From CAVSJJ01 sp963771015 (GTDB taxonomy: Bacteria; Actinomycetota; Actinomycetes; Actinomycetales; Dermatophilaceae): a stretch of DNA of 64,000 bases. Position numbers and translations under genes: made by a program. Shown here piece after piece: positions 44,924 through 53,928 of this stretch. The stretch lies in the NCBI GenBank assembly GCA_963771015.1, contig CAVYRN010000014.1, forward strand, positions 1-64,000. The letters are read 5' to 3'. The notes under the pieces were generated by a model. The model was not told where the DNA came from. It saw only the letters and a list, made by a program, of their open reading frames with translations, and ran no database searches. How positions within the stretch are numbered: the stretch's first letter is position 1; every line of letters starts with the position of its first letter.

Positions 44924-45852
44924 GCGCCGGGTGGGTGGCCGCGAGCGTCCGGGCCCGGGCGATGAGCCGGCGGCGGCTCGGCCGGATGGCCGTCCGGGAC
45001 CTGGCCGGCGCGCCCGACCTCGAGACGGCCCTCGCGCGGCTGGCCCGGTCGCCCTACGGCCGCGAGCTGCGCGGTGGGCTCACCTTGGCCCAGGCCGAGC
45101 GTGCGGTCGTCGCGGCCACCCTGTGGAACGTCCGGGTGCTCTCCGGCTGGCTTCCCCGCCAGGGCGTGGTGACCATGCGCGTCCTCGTCGGTCCGGTCGA
45201 GGCAGCCAACATCGTCGACCACCTCGACTACCTCGGCCGGGTCGGCGAGGGTCCCGCACCGGCGGCATACCGGCTCGGCGGGCTGGCGACGACCTGGGCA
45301 CGCCTCGCCGGCACCACCACGCCGGAGGAGGTCCGGGCGGCGCTGGCCGCCTCGCCATGGGGCGACCCGGGAGGAACCTCGCCGCGCGACGTGGCCCTCG
45401 CCACCCGCCTCACCGCCTGCGACCGCATCGTGTCGGCCACTCCGCTGGCGGAGGCCTGGGCGTGCGGTGCCGCGGCACTCCTCGTGGCCCGGGAGACCGC
45501 CGCAGGACGTGCCCCCCTGCCGCCCCGGCCGCGCGCCGTGGCCGCCCTCGTCCTCGGTCGTTCGGCCGCCGACGCCACGACCCTGTCCGAGCTCCTCTCC
45601 GCCCTCCCCCGCGCGGCCGCCTGGGCGCTCGTCGACGTCACCGGACCGGAGGACCTGTGGCGGGCGGAGGCCCGGTGGTGGGCCAGGGTCGAGCGGGACG
45701 GGTTCCGTCTGCTGCGGAGCCCGACTCCCGGGCCGGAGGCCCCGATCGGCACGGTCGCCCTGCTCGCCGTCGACACCTGGCGGGTCCGCGCCGCCCTGGA
45801 GAGTGCCGCCCGCCACGGGCGGGCGAGGAAGGACCTCGATGAGGTGGCGTGA
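44920..45852 (+). CDS. V/A-type ATPase subunit C (central rotor socket)
   Basis: 310 residues, mostly alpha-helical, of the AC39/VatC family. It links the rotary shaft to the membrane ring. Family-like features are MSRRRLGRMAVRDLAG near the N-terminus, LTLAQAERAVVAATLWNVRVLSGWLP, and EAANIVDHLDYLGRVGEG. Overall similarity is modest, but the position between the G/H-like gene and subunit I is the standard one. Overlap with subunit I is 14 bp. Confidence 0.75.
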   Translation: MSAGWVAASVRARAMSRRRLGRMAVRDLAGAPDLETALARLARSPYGRELRGGLTLAQAERAVVAATLWNVRVLSGWLPRQGVVTMRVLVGPVEAANIVDHLDYLGRVGEGPAPAAYRLGGLATTWARLAGTTTPEEVRAALAASPWGDPGGTSPRDVALATRLTACDRIVSATPLAEAWACGAAALLVARETAAGRAPLPPRPRAVAALVLGRSAADATTLSELLSALPRAAAWALVDVTGPEDLWRAEARWWARVERDGFRLLRSPTPGPEAPIGTVALLAVDTWRVRAALESAARHGRARKDLDEVA

Positions 45853-47248
45853 CTCCCTCCGGCCGGTCGGCATGCAGCGGGTCGCCCTGCTCGTGCCGCG
45901 CGAGTCGCTGCGCGACCTTCTCGTCGCGGTCGCTGACGAGGGCACTGTCGAGGTCGACGACGTCGCGACCGAGGCCGGGGACCGCCCCGAGGAGGGACCG
46001 GCCGCGGCCCTGCTGCGGCGCATGGGTCCCGGGGTCGGCGACGCCCGGCTGGCGGTCGGCCCGGCGGATCTGGACCGGTGGGAGCGGGAGGCCCGCGGGG
46101 ACCTCATCGCCGGGGAGGCCGAGCTGGAGCGGGTCGTCGCGGGCGCCGTCACGCAGGGCAGCGTCAGCGCGGTGGCCGGCTGGATGCCACAGACCGGGGT
46201 CGGGGCCCTGACGGCTCGGGTCGGTCCCGCCGGTGGTGCGGTCGTCCCCCTCCGCCACCCGCCCGGCGCGCAGCCGCCGACCCTGCTCACCCAGCAGGGG
46301 GCCAGCCGGGAGTTCGCACCGCTCGTCGAGACCTATGCGACGGTCCCGTACGCCGACGTCAACCCCTCGCTCCTCGCGGGCCTGGCGTACATCGTCATGT
46401 TCGGGATGATGTTCGCCGACGTCGGCCATGGCGCGCTCGTCCTCCTCGCGGCCGTCGCGGTACGGCTGGGGTGGTGGAGCCGGCTGGAGCGGCTGCGGCG
46501 GGTCTGGCTGTTCCTCGCCGGCGCCGGCCTGGCGAGCATGGCCTTCGGGGGGCTCTACGGTGAGCTGTTCGGGCCCACCGAGGTCATCCCGGTCATCTGG
46601 CTCGCGCCGCTCGACCACCCCATCGAGCTGCTCGGTGCCGCGATCGGCGTCGGCGCAGTCCTGCTCGCCGGCGCCTATGCGCTCGGCTCCGTCAACCGGT
46701 TCCGGGAGGCGGGCTGGCGGTCCGCGGTCTACGCCCCGACGGGCCTTGCCGGGTCGGCGGTGTTCCTTGGGCTCGGGGCCATCGCCGGCGGCGTCTACCT
46801 CGGGTGGGGATGGCTCACCGCTGCCGGTGTCGTTCTCGCGGCCACCGGCCTCGTCGCCGCGGCCATCGGGCTGTATGCCGCTGCCGGCGGCGGCGCGGCG
46901 GGCGTCGCCGAGTCGGGCGTCGAGCTCGTCGACCTCGTCATCCGGCTCGGATCCAACCTCGTCAGCTTCGCCCGCCTGGCCGCCTTCGGGCTGACCCACG
47001 CCGCCCTGGGCCTGGTCGTCTGGCAGGCCACGACGGGCCTGGCCGACCGCGGTGGCGTCGCCCCCCTCGGGGCCGTCGCCGTCTTCCTCGTCGGCAACGC
47101 CCTCACCGTCGCCCTCGAGGGCCTGGTCGCCGGCATCCAGGCGCTGCGTCTGGAGTACTACGAGCTGTTCTCCCGGATCTTTGACGGCGTCGGGCGCCCG
47201 TTCCGGCCCTGGCGCATACCCGTGGACCGTACGGAGGTGCCATGTTGA
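45839..47248 (+). CDS. V/A-type ATPase subunit I (proton path subunit), short form
   Basis: 469 residues against roughly 600-700 in typical family members. The cytoplasmic N-terminal arm is reduced to about 170 residues. The membrane half is intact, with about 7-8 spans: YADVNPSLLAGLAYIVMFG, MMFADVGHGALVLLAAVAV (the FGMMFADVGHG signature), LAGAGLASMAFGGLYGELFG, SNLVSFARLAAFGLTHAALG (the essential arginine of the ion half-channel in SFARLAAFGLTHA) and GNALTVALEGLVAGIQALRLEYYELFSRIF (by pieces). It forms the two half-channels beside the c-ring. ATG 45839 has AGGAAGGA upstream. ATG 45872 is the alternative. Confidence 0.88.
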   Translation: MRWRDSLRPVGMQRVALLVPRESLRDLLVAVADEGTVEVDDVATEAGDRPEEGPAAALLRRMGPGVGDARLAVGPADLDRWEREARGDLIAGEAELERVVAGAVTQGSVSAVAGWMPQTGVGALTARVGPAGGAVVPLRHPPGAQPPTLLTQQGASREFAPLVETYATVPYADVNPSLLAGLAYIVMFGMMFADVGHGALVLLAAVAVRLGWWSRLERLRRVWLFLAGAGLASMAFGGLYGELFGPTEVIPVIWLAPLDHPIELLGAAIGVGAVLLAGAYALGSVNRFREAGWRSAVYAPTGLAGSAVFLGLGAIAGGVYLGWGWLTAAGVVLAATGLVAAAIGLYAAAGGGAAGVAESGVELVDLVIRLGSNLVSFARLAAFGLTHAALGLVVWQATTGLADRGGVAPLGAVAVFLVGNALTVALEGLVAGIQALRLEYYELFSRIFDGVGRPFRPWRIPVDRTEVPC

Positions 47249-47664
47249 CCTGGATGCTCGCCCTTCCCGCCCTCGTCGCCGTCGGCGTCGGGGCCACCTG
47301 GCTGCTCCGCCGCAGGGGGCGACCCGCCCTCAAGGTCGTCCTGGCCACCGACGGGGTCCTGCTCCTCGCCGCGCTGGCCCTCCTCGTCACCGCGCTCACG
47401 GCGGAGCCGTCCACCGCGGCCACCATCGCCGCGGCGGCGCCCGCGGCGGCGGCCAACGGCTCAGCGCTCATCGGAGCCGCCATCGCCGTCGCCGGCTCCT
47501 CGCTCGGCGCGGCGATCGCCGTCGCCTACACCGGGTCCGCCGCTCTCGCCGCGATGAGCGAGCGCCCCGAGCTGTTCGGACGCGCGATGGTCATCGTCGG
47601 GTTGGCCGAGGGCATTGCGATCTACGGTCTCATCGTCTCGGTCATCCTCATCGGCAAGGCATGA
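47242..47664 (+). CDS. V/A-type ATPase c-ring subunit K
   Basis: 140 residues with four hydrophobic stretches. The C-terminal hairpin is the classic proteolipid: SALIGAAIAVAGSSLGAAIA, MSERPELFGRAMVIVGLAEG with the ion-carrying glutamate in GLAEGIAIYGL. The N-terminal half gives two further spans with no second carboxylate. The glutamines and threonine that complete a sodium site in Na+ V-ATPases are not visible around it, so proton use is more likely; this is inference. ATG overlaps the subunit I stop by 7 bp. Confidence 0.9.
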   Translation: MLTWMLALPALVAVGVGATWLLRRRGRPALKVVLATDGVLLLAALALLVTALTAEPSTAATIAAAAPAAAANGSALIGAAIAVAGSSLGAAIAVAYTGSAALAAMSERPELFGRAMVIVGLAEGIAIYGLIVSVILIGKA

Positions 47665-47882
47665 CCGAGGTCGCCGCCATCGGGAGACCGTCGCAGGTCG
47701 CCGGCTTCGCGCTCGTGGGTGCCCGGATCCTCGCGGCCCGCACTCCTGCGGAGGCCACGGCCGCCTGGCGGGCCCTTCCGGAGTCGGTCGGCGTCGTCAT
47801 CCTCACCGAGGAGAGCGCCCGGGCCGTCGCGGCAGAGCGCGCCGGGGCCGGGGCCCCCCTCAGCGTGGTGATGCCCTCGTGA
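47661..47882 (+). CDS. V/A-type ATPase subunit F
   Basis: 73 residues, shorter than the usual 100 or so. TEVAAIGRPSQVAGFALVGARIL, then VGVVILTEESARAV and a C-terminal LSVVMPS match the alpha/beta fold of subunit F, which sits in the rotor shaft with subunit D. The C-terminal helix usually present is missing. Starts within ATGA overlap with K and ends in GTGA overlap with E. Confidence 0.82.
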   Translation: MTEVAAIGRPSQVAGFALVGARILAARTPAEATAAWRALPESVGVVILTEESARAVAAERAGAGAPLSVVMPS

Positions 47883-48406
47883 CCGGGACCATCGAGCCGC
47901 GGGCCGTCGCGACGGACACCGATTCCCTCGCCCCGCTGCGCAGGGCCCTGCTGGACGCCGCCGTCCACGACGCCGCGGCCATCCGGGCCGAGGCCGAGGC
48001 GGAGGCAGCTCGGCTGCGGGCCGAGGCCGCGGAGCGGGCTGCATCGATCCTCGCCGAGGCCCGGGCGCGCGGCGAGGCGGAGGGCAGCGCTCGGGTGGCG
48101 GCGCAGCGGTCGGGCGCCCGGCGGGAGGCGCGGACGGTCACCCTGGAGGCCCAGCGGGCGGCATACGACCGGGTCCGGGACGAAGCGGTCGCGGCCGTCG
48201 CCGCCGTCGTGCGGCGCCCGGTCGAACGAGGTCGGCTCACCGCCCTCGTCCGGGAGTCCCTCGGCCCGGACGCGACCATCACCGACCTCCCTCGGGGCGG
48301 GCTCGCCGGGGAGTCCGCCGACGGTCGGCGGGTCGACGCCTCGGCCGAAACGCTCGTCGCCCTGGCCATGGCCGAGCTGGACCTCGAGCAGCTGTGGGCG
48401 CCATGA
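47879..48406 (+). CDS. V/A-type ATPase subunit E (peripheral stalk)
   Basis: 175 residues. The N-terminal half is a long charged helix (AAIRAEAEAEAARLRAEAA and onwards to about residue 85), which pairs with subunit G. The C-terminal domain includes RAAYDRVRDEAVAAVAAVV and ends in LAMAELDLEQLW. Similarity to known E subunits is mainly in shape and position. GTG start, 4-bp overlaps on both sides. Confidence 0.78.
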   Translation: MTGTIEPRAVATDTDSLAPLRRALLDAAVHDAAAIRAEAEAEAARLRAEAAERAASILAEARARGEAEGSARVAAQRSGARREARTVTLEAQRAAYDRVRDEAVAAVAAVVRRPVERGRLTALVRESLGPDATITDLPRGGLAGESADGRRVDASAETLVALAMAELDLEQLWAP

Positions 48407-50145
48407 CGACGCGGACCGCGCGAGACCCGGCGACCACGGCCACGGTCGTCCGGGTCAGTGGACCGCTCGTCGAGGTCGAGGGACTGGTCGGGGTGGCCAT
48501 GGCCGAGATGGTCGGGCTCGGCGACCGCGACCTACCCGGTGAGGTCGTGGCCATCGACGGCGACCTCGTCACCGTGCAGGCGTACGAGTACACCGGTGGC
48601 CTGCAGGTCGGCGAGCCGGCGCTGGCTCGGCACCGACCACTGACGGCCCGCCTCACCCCGGCCCTGCTCGGCGGCATCTTCGACGGGCTGCTCCGCCCGC
48701 TCACCTCCGCCCCGACGTGGCTGACACCCGACGCCGAACGCGGCGACGCCACCGCCCGATGGATGTGGCAGCCCGCCGTCGAGGTCGGCGCGACGCGCGC
48801 CGCCGGGGGCCTGCTCGGCCGCCTCCCCGGCCCCGGTGGCGTGGACTTCCGGGTCCTCGTCCCGCCCGGTGCGGCCGGAACCGTCGAGGAGGTCGCCGCC
48901 GCCGGCCCGTATGGGGCGGACGACGTCCTCGTCACCGTGGCCGGGGTGCCGGTGCGGGCGGCCGTGGAGTGGCCGATCCGGCGGCCCCGACCGGTGCGCG
49001 CCCGACTTGACGCCGGGGAGCCCCTGGTCACCGGGCAGCGCGTCCTCGACGCCGTCTTCCCCGTGGCCCGGGGCAGCACCGCCGCAGTCCCGGGCGGGTT
49101 CGGCACCGGCAAGACGGTCCTGCTCCAGCAGATCGCCAAATGGTGCACCGCCGACGTCATCGTCTATGTCGGCTGCGGCGAGCGGGGCAACGAGATGGCC
49201 GACGTCCTCGCCGAGCTCGGGCAGCTCGTCGACCCACGGACCGGGCGTCCCCTGTCCGAGCGCACCGTCATCATCGCCAACACCTCGAACATGCCGTTGA
49301 TGGCCCGCGAGACGAGCATCTACGCCGGCGTGACGGTTGCGGAGTTCTTCCGCGACATGGGCTACGACGCGGTCGTCATCGCCGACTCGACCTCACGGTG
49401 GGCCGAGGCGCTGCGCGAGTTCTCGTCGCGCTCCGGCGAGCTCCCCGCCGAGGAGGGCTACCCCGCCTCGCTTCCGTCGGCTCTTGCGGCCTTCTACGAG
49501 CGGGCCGGGCGGGTCATCACTCTCGGTGGCGACCAGGCCTCCGTGACGATCATCGGCGCCGTGTCGCCGCCGGGCGGCGACGTCACCGAGCCGGTGTCCA
49601 CGCACACCGAACGGTTCGTCCGGGCCCTGTGGACCCTCGACCGCAACCTCGCCTACGCCCGCCACTACCCGGCCGTCGGCTGGTCGGGGTCCTTCGCCCG
49701 GGACACCGACCGGATCGGTGCCTGGTATGCCGCATCAGGCGACCCGGAGTGGGCAGGCCGCCGAGCGCGGGTGACCGGGCTGCTCGCCGAGGCCGACCGG
49801 CTCGGCGACCTCGCCGACCTCGTCGGCGCGGGCTCGCTTCCCGGTCACGAGCGGGTCGTGCTGCTCGCGGGACGGCTGCTGCGTGAGGGTGTGCTCCAGC
49901 AGAGCGCGCTCGTCGAGAACGACGCACATTGCGCGGCCGCCAAGACGGCTGCCCTCCTCGACGCGGTCCTCGGGGTCGTCGACCGGTGCGACGGCCTCGT
50001 CGACCAGGGTCTCACGGCGGCCGAGATCGAGGAGCTCGACTTCTCCCCCATCCTGCGCGCCGCGCAGGAGACCGCGCCCGACGATGCGGACGGCGTACGT
50101 CGCCGCCGGGACACGATGCTCGATGCCCTCGGAGCCCTCGGATGA
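48403..50145 (+). CDS. V/A-type ATPase catalytic subunit A
   Basis: 580 residues. VVRVSGPLVEVEGL starts the barrel domain, followed by the bulge domain special to A subunits (about residues 115-190: LTSAPTWLTPD, FRVLVPPGAAGTVEEVAAAG). The P-loop is GGFGTGKT at 231-238 (K237), then VYVGCGERGNEM with the catalytic Glu, FRDMGYDAVVIADSTSRWAEALRE and the closing INALIV-type helices. It hydrolyses or makes ATP. Sequence is standard, so the machine should be active. ATG 48403 overlaps the E stop. Confidence 0.97.
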   Translation: MTTRTARDPATTATVVRVSGPLVEVEGLVGVAMAEMVGLGDRDLPGEVVAIDGDLVTVQAYEYTGGLQVGEPALARHRPLTARLTPALLGGIFDGLLRPLTSAPTWLTPDAERGDATARWMWQPAVEVGATRAAGGLLGRLPGPGGVDFRVLVPPGAAGTVEEVAAAGPYGADDVLVTVAGVPVRAAVEWPIRRPRPVRARLDAGEPLVTGQRVLDAVFPVARGSTAAVPGGFGTGKTVLLQQIAKWCTADVIVYVGCGERGNEMADVLAELGQLVDPRTGRPLSERTVIIANTSNMPLMARETSIYAGVTVAEFFRDMGYDAVVIADSTSRWAEALREFSSRSGELPAEEGYPASLPSALAAFYERAGRVITLGGDQASVTIIGAVSPPGGDVTEPVSTHTERFVRALWTLDRNLAYARHYPAVGWSGSFARDTDRIGAWYAASGDPEWAGRRARVTGLLAEADRLGDLADLVGAGSLPGHERVVLLAGRLLREGVLQQSALVENDAHCAAAKTAALLDAVLGVVDRCDGLVDQGLTAAEIEELDFSPILRAAQETAPDDADGVRRRRDTMLDALGALG

Positions 50146-51548
50146 CCACGCCACGGCGAACGCGCCTGCCCGTCGAGTACTCCAGCGTCAACGAGGTGCG
50201 GGGTCCGCTCCTCGTCGTCCAGGGCGTTCATGGGGTCGGCTGGGACGAGTTCGCCGTCATCTCGCCGAGCACCGAGAACGGCGGCGCACCCCCACGTCAC
50301 GGTCTGGTCCTCGAGGTCGACCGGGACCTCGCCGTCGTCCAGGTGCTCGAGGGCACGGCGGGCCTGGTCCCGAGCCGCACCCGGGTCGCCTTCGCCGGAG
50401 AACCGCTTCGCGTGCCGGTGGGGCTCGGCTGGCTCGGGCGGGTGTGCAACGGACGGGGGGAGCCGATCGACGCGGGACCGCCCGTCGCCGGAGCGAGCAT
50501 GGCACCGGTGGCGGGGTACCCACTCAACCCCGTCCGCCGCGAGCCGCCCGCCGACCCGGTGCTGACCGGGATCTCCGCCATCGACGCCCTCACCACCCTG
50601 GTCCGCGGCCAGAAGCTGCCGATCTTCTCCGCGGCGGGACTCCCGCACCTGGACCTCGCCGCCCAGATCGCCGCGCAGGCGACGGTGGGCGACGAGCCCT
50701 TCAGCGTCGTCTTCGCGGGGATGGGCCTGACCCATGCCGACGCCGAGACGGTCCGCTCGGTGCTCGAGGAGCGGTCGGCCGCGGGCGAGCTCCTCCTCCT
50801 GCTCAACACGGCCGACGACCCCGTCATCGAACGCATCCTCACGCCACGGGTGGCCCTCACCGTCGCAGAGCACCTGGCCTTCACGCACGGTCGGCACGTC
50901 CTCGTCGTCCTTGCGGACATGACGAGCTATGCCGAGGCGCTGCGCGAGGTCTCGGCGGCCCGCGGGGAGATGCCCGGCCGCCGGGCCTATCCCGGGTACC
51001 TCTACAGCGACCTCGCCTCCCTCTACGAGCGCTGCGGGCGGATCCGCGGCGTCCCCGGCTCCGTCACCGTCCTGCCGGTGCTCACCATGCCCGCGGGCGA
51101 CATCACCCACCCGGTCCCCGACCTCACCGGGTACATCACCGAGGGTCAGATCGTCCTCGCCGCCGATGTCCAGGCCAGAGGCATCTATCCGCCCATCGAC
51201 CCGCTTTCCTCGCTGTCCCGCCTCATGCGTGGTGGCGCCGGGCCGGGACGCACCCGCGAGGACCACCTCGAGCTCGCGGCGCAGCTCCTCGCTGCACTCG
51301 CCCGAGCCCGACAGGTCCGCGAGCTGGCCGAGATCGTCGGTGCCTCGGCGCTCAGCACGACCGACCAGCTCTACCTCGACTTCGGGACCGAGGTCGAACA
51401 TCGGCTCATCGGCCAGCGGCGCGGCGAGGGTCGTTCGCTCGAGGAGACCCTCGGCCGGTGCTGGGACGTCGTGGGCGTCCTCCCCCGTCGCGAGCTGACG
51501 ATGCTCTCGCCCCACCTCATCGCCGCCTACGGCCACGGCGGGCGGTGA
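50142..51548 (+). CDS. V/A-type ATPase regulatory subunit B
   Basis: 468 residues. EYSSVNEVRGPLLVV, VLEGTAGL, RVPVGLGWLGRVCNGRGEPID, PINPVRRE-like YPLNPVRREPPAD, TGISAIDALTTLVRGQKLPIFS(AAGLPH) and DMTSYAEALREVSAARGEMPGRRAYPGYLY (by pieces) are the B-subunit hallmarks. The P-loop lysine is absent, as expected for a non-catalytic subunit. DLTGYITEGQI and IYPPIDPLSSLSRLM complete the family pattern. ATGA overlap with A. Confidence 0.97.
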   Translation: MTTPRRTRLPVEYSSVNEVRGPLLVVQGVHGVGWDEFAVISPSTENGGAPPRHGLVLEVDRDLAVVQVLEGTAGLVPSRTRVAFAGEPLRVPVGLGWLGRVCNGRGEPIDAGPPVAGASMAPVAGYPLNPVRREPPADPVLTGISAIDALTTLVRGQKLPIFSAAGLPHLDLAAQIAAQATVGDEPFSVVFAGMGLTHADAETVRSVLEERSAAGELLLLLNTADDPVIERILTPRVALTVAEHLAFTHGRHVLVVLADMTSYAEALREVSAARGEMPGRRAYPGYLYSDLASLYERCGRIRGVPGSVTVLPVLTMPAGDITHPVPDLTGYITEGQIVLAADVQARGIYPPIDPLSSLSRLMRGGAGPGRTREDHLELAAQLLAALARARQVRELAEIVGASALSTTDQLYLDFGTEVEHRLIGQRRGEGRSLEETLGRCWDVVGVLPRRELTMLSPHLIAAYGHGGR

Positions 51549-51552
51549 GCCG

Positions 51553-52227
51553 ATGCCCATCACCGCGCGAGTCCCCCCCGGCCGAGCCGGACGGATGTGG
51601 CTGCGCCGGCGACTCGCCACGGCATCCCGGGGACGGGACCAGCTCGACCGCAAGCTGCGCATCCTCCTCCCCGAGCTGGAGCGCCAGCGGATCCGGGCCG
51701 CCCGAAGCCACGCGGAGTGGGAGTCCGCGTGCGACGAGACCCGGCGATGGACCACCAGGGCCGCCCTGCTCAGCGGTCAGGACGCCTTCCGGCACGCCGC
51801 CGTCCACCAGCCTGCCCGCGTCGAGCTCACCTGGGCGACGTCGATGGGGGTGCGGTACCCCGCGAATGCCGTGCTCGTCACCGCGTCCGAGCTCCCACCG
51901 GTGGTCGACAACGCCGCCATCGTCCCCGCGGTCGCGGCGACGCGGGCCGCCCTCGTGGCGGGGGTCCAGACGGCCGCCGCAGACGAGTCCGTCCGCCGGA
52001 TCGAGGCCGAGATCGCCGTCACCCGCCGGCGCCTCCACGCCCTCGACAAGCGCTGGCTGCCGTGGCTGACCCGGTCCCTGGCCGACCTCGAGCTCGCCCT
52101 CGAGCAGTCCGAGCACGAGGACGGCGTCCGGCTACGACGCGCCGTCGCGGCATCGTCTCGCTCGACGGCGTCGACGACCCCGAGCACTCCGGCCCCTGAC
52201 CGAGGAGAAGGAGGAGGTCCATCGTGA
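51553..52227 (+). CDS. V/A-type ATPase rotor subunit D
   Basis: 224 residues, two long helices separated by a small middle domain. The N-terminal helix carries RLATASRGRDQLDRKLRIL, matching the LxxAxxGxxLLKxK start of subunit D. The C-terminal helix (VRRIEAEIAVTRRRLHALDK and onward) includes the typical TRRRVNALE-like patch (VTRRRLHALDKRWLP). A low-complexity Ser/Thr/Pro tail of about 25 residues is extra. D forms the central shaft with F. Coupled to the UspA gene by a 4-bp overlap. Confidence 0.88.
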   Translation: MPITARVPPGRAGRMWLRRRLATASRGRDQLDRKLRILLPELERQRIRAARSHAEWESACDETRRWTTRAALLSGQDAFRHAAVHQPARVELTWATSMGVRYPANAVLVTASELPPVVDNAAIVPAVAATRAALVAGVQTAAADESVRRIEAEIAVTRRRLHALDKRWLPWLTRSLADLELALEQSEHEDGVRLRRAVAASSRSTASTTPSTPAPDRGEGGGPS

Positions 52228-52673
52228 TCTCTCGCGTGCTGCTCGCCGTCGACGACTCGGCCGACTCGCTCGCCGCCGCCCGGCTGGCCGTTGAGCTCGC
52301 CCACCTGGCCGGCATCAGCCTTCGCGCCGTCCATGTGGAGGCCGACCACGGCCTCGACGACGCCCTGCGCTCGGCGAGCAGCCGGCCCGCCATCCGTGCT
52401 CGCCGTGGGCGGGCCGAGGCCGCCGTCCTCACCCGGGTCCGTGAGATGGCCCGGGACTCGGGAGTCGACATCGAGACCGAGCTGCTCACCGGCGACGTCG
52501 GGCGGGCGGTCCTCGACGCGGCACGCGACTGGTCGGCCGACCTCGTCGTCGTCGGCAAGTCGGCCCGGTCTGCCAGTGGTGAGCCCTACGTCGGGACCAT
52601 GACCCGGCACATCCTCGAGTTCTGCGAGCAGCCGGTCCTCGTCGTCCCGCCGCCCGAGGCCCGCCCGTCCTGA
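52224..52673 (+). CDS. Universal stress protein (UspA family)
   Basis: 149 residues. SRVLLAVDDSADSLAAARLAVELA gives the first strand and helix. DLVVVGKSARSASGEPYVGTM corresponds to the ATP-binding region (VVGxxGxxxxxxxxxGS in the family, here with Lys-Ser for the first glycine), and HILEFCEQPVLVVPP closes the fold. Residues for nucleotide binding are partly altered. It is translationally coupled to ATPase subunit D, so its level tracks the ATPase. It may respond to energy status. Confidence 0.9.
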   Translation: MISRVLLAVDDSADSLAAARLAVELAHLAGISLRAVHVEADHGLDDALRSASSRPAIRARRGRAEAAVLTRVREMARDSGVDIETELLTGDVGRAVLDAARDWSADLVVVGKSARSASGEPYVGTMTRHILEFCEQPVLVVPPPEARPS

Positions 52674-52676
52674 CGG

Positions 52677-53834
52677 TCACGGGCGCGCGGCGGTGGCCCC
52701 GTCCCCGCGCGCTCCGGCCGGTCCCCACTCGCGGCACAGCCACCAGAGAGTCAGCGCGTCGAACGGGTGCCGCGGGTCCAGGCCGGTGGCCTCGGTGAGC
52801 GACCCGACCCGGTTGCGGACGGTGTTGGGATGGACGAACAGCCGCGCCGCCGCGGCGTCGGCGTCCTGGGCGGACTCCAGCCACACCCGGGTCGTCGCGA
52901 CGGTCGACCCGAGGGAGCGGCCCAGCCGGTCCACCGCCGGACGATGACGCTCGACGACCGCGCCGGCCAGGTCGCCGCGCCCGTCCAGAGCGATCCGCAC
53001 GGCAACGTCGGCGACCTCGGTCGGCCCCAGGCGGCCCTGCTCGGCCGCCACCTCTGCCGCGGCCGCCGCAAGACGGCGCAGCGACGGGATCTCCTCCGCG
53101 GCGCCCGGTCCGGCCACGCCGACGACGTGACCGGCGAGCACCCCGGCCAGCTCCTCGGTCACCTGTCCGACGACGCCGACGACGGCCCCTGCCTCGACGC
53201 CCGCCGCCCCTCGGCCGCGGAGGACGGCGACGAGTGCGGCCGTGTCCGCCGACGGCACCCCGGGAGCGACGACCACCGTGACGGCGGCGGCCCGCAGCCC
53301 CGCCTCCGCGGCCGCCAGGGCCGAGGCCGAGCCTCCGTCGAGAAGCCGGCGGAGCAGCATCCCGGGTCGGTCGTGGCCGACGGTGCGGGCGCTCGCCTCG
53401 GCCCGTCGGTGGGCGAGGATGAGGCGGATCCGGACCGACTCGGCCCAGTCGTCGTAGAGCTCCCGCGCGTCGAGGACCTGCCCCGGCGGCACACCGTCCT
53501 CGTGGGCCCGATCCCGGGCTGCGGCCCAGATCCGACGCTCGGCGACGTGGATCGCGGCAAGGACCGCCTCGATGGGGATCCCCTGTCGGGCCCGGGTGAC
53601 CGCGAGGTCCTCGATGAACGACAGCTCGGCCTCGGTCGGGCCACGACGGGCGGCGATCGCCCGGGTCGCCGCGGCGAGGAGCGCCCGGGTATGCCGCGCC
53701 ACGTCGGCGGCGTCGAGGGTCGCCATCTCGGGGCGCGTCGAGCGGACCTCGTCGACGGCCTCGGCGATGAGACCCTCGGCTCCGGCGACGGACTCGATGA
53801 GGTCGGCGATCTCGGACCACGGTGCGGACGGCAT
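52677..53834 (-). CDS. PucR/CdaR-type transcriptional regulator
   Basis: 385 residues. The N-terminal half (IPIEAVLAAIHVAERRIW, PGQVLDARELYDDW) is a helical sensor of the RsbRD/PucR kind. A GGDEF-like middle region follows (VVVAPGVPSADTAALVAVLRGRG). The C-terminal PucR helix-turn-helix is ESAQDADAAAARLFVHPNTVRNRVGSLTEATGLD (by pieces), ending DALTLWWLC. Such proteins switch on catabolic operons in response to substrate. It is divergent from a ThDP-enzyme operon, with two palindromes between them. ATG 53834. Confidence 0.88.
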   Translation of the reverse strand: MPSAPWSEIADLIESVAGAEGLIAEAVDEVRSTRPEMATLDAADVARHTRALLAAATRAIAARRGPTEAELSFIEDLAVTRARQGIPIEAVLAAIHVAERRIWAAARDRAHEDGVPPGQVLDARELYDDWAESVRIRLILAHRRAEASARTVGHDRPGMLLRRLLDGGSASALAAAEAGLRAAAVTVVVAPGVPSADTAALVAVLRGRGAAGVEAGAVVGVVGQVTEELAGVLAGHVVGVAGPGAAEEIPSLRRLAAAAAEVAAEQGRLGPTEVADVAVRIALDGRGDLAGAVVERHRPAVDRLGRSLGSTVATTRVWLESAQDADAAAARLFVHPNTVRNRVGSLTEATGLDPRHPFDALTLWWLCREWGPAGARGDGATAARP

Positions 53835-53852
53835 ACGCCATGGTGACGGACG

Positions 53853-53868
53853 TTGTGACCAGCCACAA
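53853..53868. promoter_or_regulatory. Candidate operator 1 (TTGTGACCAGCCACAA)
   Basis: A 16-bp dyad with TTGTG/CACAA arms. A second copy at 53929-53944 matches at 13 of 16 positions, 76 bp away. Both are in the divergent gap between the PucR-type regulator and its likely target operon. This copy sits 19 bp upstream of the regulator's own start codon. Confidence 0.6.
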
Positions 53869-53928
53869 GGAACGGCTCGAATCCGCGTGCTCCGCCCAGG
53901 ACCGAGGCGCACCTCGGCCTCTACGGTC

